DNA from: Armatimonadota bacterium
GTDB taxonomy: Bacteria; Armatimonadota; Fimbriimonadia; Fimbriimonadales; Fimbriimonadaceae
NCBI GenBank assembly: GCA_029781035.1
Contig: JAKOXK010000022.1
Coordinates: 22,268 to 86,267 of the forward strand
Length of the DNA stretch: 64,000 nt
Direction: 5' to 3'
Both the position numbers and the translations under genes were made by a program. The notes beneath the pieces were generated by a model. It was not told where the DNA came from. It saw nothing but the letters and a program-made list of their open reading frames with translations, and did no database searches. Position 1 is the stretch's first letter; every line of letters starts with the position of its first letter. Shown one piece after another: positions 61,326-64,000 of the stretch.

Positions 61326-61976
61326 TCAGTCGTCGGCCCCGACAATGTCCCGCTCCTGAACGTTGAAGACGGCAGCGGCCAGACAGGCCCCTATGATCGG
61401 GCCGACGACGTATAGCCAGACCTTCGAGAAGCTTCCACCGCTTAGAACTGCGTACGAGACGGTCGGGCCAATTCCCACTGCCGGGTTGTACGCACCGCCT
61501 GAGACCCATCCTCCAGCATATGCCGCGACCACGATCGTGAAACCAATGGCCAGCCCGTAGTAGCTGTTGCCAGCAGTTCTCTTGGAGCAAGCCACGTTCA
61601 ACACGACGAGGCACAACGCAAAGGTGTACAAAGCCTCGTTGAGCAGGGCTTGGTCCATTCGGATGCCTGCCCCTGGGGCGACCGGGACCGGCTTTCCAGA
61701 CACCCATGCCGAGGCGAATCCGGCCACGATGCCGGCAACGATCTGCGTCGCGACGTAGGGAAGATAGTCCTTGGGCTCCATCTTCTTTGCCAAGAGGGCT
61801 GCCGTCGAGACCGCTGGATTGTAGTGACCGCCGGAAATATGGCCCCCCATGTAGACCATGATCATCAACGATGCTCCGATCGCCAAAATGGCGATCGGGC
61901 TTCCCGATGCCACAGCCATTCCCACGGTAAAGACGAGAAAGAACGTTCCGATGAACTCGGTGAGCAGTTTCTTCAC
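61326..61976 (-). CDS. MIP-family aquaporin
   Basis: The 216-residue channel has both NPA boxes, GGHYNPAVS and GGAYNPAVG, and six hydrophobic helices. It conducts water or small solutes. The start is GTG 61976 with GAGG 8 nt upstream; the longer frame to 62276 overlaps the next gene and is rejected. Divergent from gluQ. Confidence 0.92.
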   Translation of the reverse strand: MKKLLTEFIGTFFLVFTVGMAVASGSPIAILAIGASLMIMVYMGGHISGGHYNPAVSTAALLAKKMEPKDYLPYVATQIVAGIVAGFASAWVSGKPVPVAPGAGIRMDQALLNEALYTFALCLVVLNVACSKRTAGNSYYGLAIGFTIVVAAYAGGWVSGGAYNPAVGIGPTVSYAVLSGGSFSKVWLYVVGPIIGACLAAAVFNVQERDIVGADD

Positions 61977-62030
61977 TGGATCGACCTCAGCGAGAGTGTA
62001 GACGGACCATCGATCCACCAACGCCTGGCG

Positions 62031-62888
62031 ATGACACACAATCGATCCATCGCCGTCACGCGCTTCGCACCGAGTCCAACCGGCTGGCTCCACTTGGGAC
62101 ATGCTTTTGCTGCTGCTTTTGCCCGTCACCACGCGGGCCAAGGTGGCCGCATGCTCCTGCGCATTGAGGACATTGACCAGACGCGCTGCCGCGAAGAGTA
62201 CGTCACTGCGATTCTGGAGGACACCGCGTGGCTCGGAGTCACTTGGGACGGGGACGTCCGAATTCAATCGGAGCATTGGGACGACTACCGAGCGGCGCTG
62301 GCTCGCCTGAGTGCGCTTGGTGTGGTCTATCCCTGTTTCTGCACCCGTCGCGACATTCAGGAGGCCGCCGGTGCTCCGCAGGGTGGTCGGGCCCCCATCT
62401 ATCCAGGAACCTGCAAGCGCTTGGACGTGGTGGATCGGGAACTAAGGATCGGTTCGGGCGCGCCTTACGCCCTCAGGCTCGACGCCGAACGGGCTCTGGG
62501 TCTCACCGGACCTCTCACGTTTCTGGACGAACAGAGTGGACGCACACCGGTGAAGCTGACCCATGTCGGCGACTTCGTTGTCGCTAGAAAGGAAACCCCC
62601 ACAAGCTATCACCTGAGTGTCGTGGTCGACGACGCGCTCCAAGGCGTGACGCTCGTGACCCGCGGTGTGGATTTGCTGGACGCCTGCCATCCTCAGCGGC
62701 TACTCCAGGCGTTGCTCGAACTTCCCGAACTCCCGTACGCCCACCATGCCCTTGTCAAGGATGACGAAGGCAAACGCATGGCGAAGCGAGACGCGTCAAC
62801 GACCATCAGGTCTCTTCGTGAGGCGGGCTGGCGCCCCCAAGACGTCTTGGGCGAAGCAGAGCGACGGGCGCGGCTCAGCGGTCTATGA
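62031..62888 (+). CDS. gluQ: Glutamyl-Q tRNA(Asp) synthetase
   Basis: GluQRS attaches glutamate to queuosine in the anticodon of tRNA-Asp. The 285-residue protein is a truncated glutamyl-tRNA synthetase: FAPSPTGWLHLGHA (HIGH motif), the zinc site CFCTRRDI...YPGTC, and KRMAKRD (KMSKS-like), with no anticodon-binding domain. The start ATG 62031 has the usual N-terminus. Queuosine synthesis genes are not in the window. Confidence 0.9.
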   Translation: MTHNRSIAVTRFAPSPTGWLHLGHAFAAAFARHHAGQGGRMLLRIEDIDQTRCREEYVTAILEDTAWLGVTWDGDVRIQSEHWDDYRAALARLSALGVVYPCFCTRRDIQEAAGAPQGGRAPIYPGTCKRLDVVDRELRIGSGAPYALRLDAERALGLTGPLTFLDEQSGRTPVKLTHVGDFVVARKETPTSYHLSVVVDDALQGVTLVTRGVDLLDACHPQRLLQALLELPELPYAHHALVKDDEGKRMAKRDASTTIRSLREAGWRPQDVLGEAERRARLSGL

Positions 62889-64000
62889 GCGCATCGTCCA
62901 GGAGCGGGCGGCCCACTCTCGGGCTTGGCTGAACACCTCTTCGAGCGAAAGGTCGTAGACCTGGTTCAAGGCCTCCTCTTCGAAACGCTCCCCTCGGAGC
63001 CTGATCGCCAGTTCTTGCCCAAAGCTGTTGTCGGCGAAGGCGTCACAGAGACGGCCAAGTGAGGCGACGCCTTGGAGCGACACGAGGAAGATTCCCAGGA
63101 CATGCGACTGAACGTAGGCCGAGGCAACGATCCGCCGGCCCTGTTCTGATTCCCTATCCTCGAGGAACGCAGGGCCAAGCTCAGATACCTTGAACCATCC
63201 GGCTGGCCCGAGCCCGCGTGGAGCGGGCTCGCGGCTGGCCACCATCGCGACCGCTTCGTCGAGCCAACGAGGGCAGCGGCCTGCAGACCGCTCGTGTGTC
63301 ATGACGTGCGCGAATTCATGCCTCACGGCAGACGTAAACTGCTCGGGGTCGTCTGTCAGATAGGCGGGGAGGCAAATCTTGTGATACGGCGTTTTGTGGA
63401 CACAGTAGCCGTGGCGTCCCGGCACCCAGGGGACATCGCTCTCACGTGAGAAGATGGTCACGCACACGTTCGGTCGCATCGCAAAGGCGAAATCCGTCGA
63501 AACTTCCTCGCAGGCATGGCGGATCAGTGTGCAGAGTTCCTCGACTGGACGAATGAGTTCGTCCGGGAGCCACTCGAGATGGAGCCACGGCTCAGTAGAG
63601 AGCCGGTTGCCTAGCGTGCGGACACGATGCTCTGCCTCGATCATCCGGAAGGTGTGCAGGCCGAGCCCCAAGGGGCCAGCTCCGAGCGACTGGGCGCTGT
63701 CGTACGCCATCTCCAGGTGGTCTTCCATGTACAGGCGTTGGACGTCGCGCCAAGATCCCGCAGAATCGGCAGATGCGACGACTCCATAGGCGCCGCCCCA
63801 ATCCTCTGGGGTCAGGTCGTCCACAAGTGCAAGTCGGTGGGGTTTCGACGAGAACTGTCCAGATCCCGCCCGTCGCCCCCGGCGTGCACCCATCCAGAAG
63901 AAGGCAAAGACGACGTCGACAAAAAGCAGGAAGAAGAGGGTGACCGTCCGACTCGTTCCCGACTGGTTGTCGCCGAGGAGGACAGACCCTATTGCCAAGG
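62883..64000 (-). CDS. Membrane-anchored zinc-peptidase-like protein (5' end may lie outside)
   Basis: The visible 371 residues contain an N-terminal hydrophobic helix (VTLFFLLFVDVVFAFFWMG) and a gluzincin-like HEFAHVMTH zinc motif with a later RWLDEAVA, resembling DUF1570-type peptidases. A TTG at 63998 is the only start seen, at the window edge, so the gene may begin further upstream. It overlaps the gluQ stop by 6 bases. Function unknown. Confidence 0.65.
   Translation of the reverse strand, partial: LAIGSVLLGDNQSGTSRTVTLFFLLFVDVVFAFFWMGARRGRRAGSGQFSSKPHRLALVDDLTPEDWGGAYGVVASADSAGSWRDVQRLYMEDHLEMAYDSAQSLGAGPLGLGLHTFRMIEAEHRVRTLGNRLSTEPWLHLEWLPDELIRPVEELCTLIRHACEEVSTDFAFAMRPNVCVTIFSRESDVPWVPGRHGYCVHKTPYHKICLPAYLTDDPEQFTSAVRHEFAHVMTHERSAGRCPRWLDEAVAMVASREPAPRGLGPAGWFKVSELGPAFLEDRESEQGRRIVASAYVQSHVLGIFLVSLQGVASLGRLCDAFADNSFGQELAIRLRGERFEEEALNQVYDLSLEEVFSQAREWAARSWTMRS

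Overview
The window looks like chromosomal DNA of a GC-rich, diderm, probably flagellated free-living bacterium. An OstA/LptD-like outer-membrane protein (40636-42162) argues for an outer membrane, and a flagellin (10959-12416) for motility. Mixed ATG/GTG/TTG starts, many Ser/Gly-rich secreted proteins and a strongly dispersed gene order fit a member of Armatimonadota (Fimbriimonadia-like). That placement is inference from overall impression; no rRNA or other decisive marker lies here. Nearly everything is housekeeping or core metabolism. I see no insertion sequence, prophage, CRISPR array or rRNA operon.

Layout. 1-1.6 kb: end of an exported-protein gene plus a small membrane protein. 1.6-4.7 kb: EI24-type membrane protein, trpB, asd and a tRNA-Met(CAT). 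4.8-10 kb: asparagine synthetase, an M1-like peptidase and a DUF5009/HGSNAT-like acyltransferase. 10-14.2 kb (minus): parB, an orphan flagellin and a Ser/Gly-rich secreted protein. 14.3-23 kb: rfbD, a triple YHS-like Cys protein, mscL, then uppS-frr-pyrH and tsf-rpsB, the classical translation/lipid-carrier cluster split by three unrelated genes. 23-23.5 kb: rpsB upstream region with a 15-bp inverted repeat and an 11-copy 21-bp tandem repeat. 23.5-30 kb: DinB, a methyltransferase and a MoxR-DUF58-transglutaminase-holA operon. 30-33.6 kb: ROK kinase, lone E2 acyltransferase, FlhG/MinD-like ATPase. 33.7-40.6 kb: a secreted helical protein behind dnaE, a glycogen debranching enzyme, a small protein. 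40.6-46.6 kb: LptD-like protein, ECF sigma factor/putative anti-sigma/membrane protein, two TrkA-type proteins, an ABC-2 permease. 46.7-51.8 kb: lipoprotein, epimerase, trpA, aminotransferase, glyA. 51.9-55.1 kb: sugar-type ABC binding protein and permease (no ATPase) plus an MFS transporter. 55.1-64 kb: Cys/Met PLP enzyme, L31 type B, RNA m5C methyltransferase, pyruvate phosphate dikinase, DinB-like protein, aquaporin, Glu-Q tRNA(Asp) synthetase and a membrane-anchored zinc-peptidase-like protein running to the window edge.

No obviously new multi-gene system stands out. The most interesting signals are: (i) a recurring TAnnnT hexamer 6-9 nt upstream of the start codon of at least ten genes, suggesting widespread leaderless transcription; (ii) the 21-bp tandem array, most units of which can fold, next to the rpsB leader; (iii) a terminator with a U-tract about 100 nt upstream of dnaE, suggesting a small RNA or attenuated leader; (iv) several proteins with altered family motifs (ROK kinase with degenerate zinc site, M1-like peptidase with a one-residue-shorter zinc spacing, triple CCxxC protein). 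Many starts are TTG or GTG and overlap the previous stop, so translational coupling seems common.
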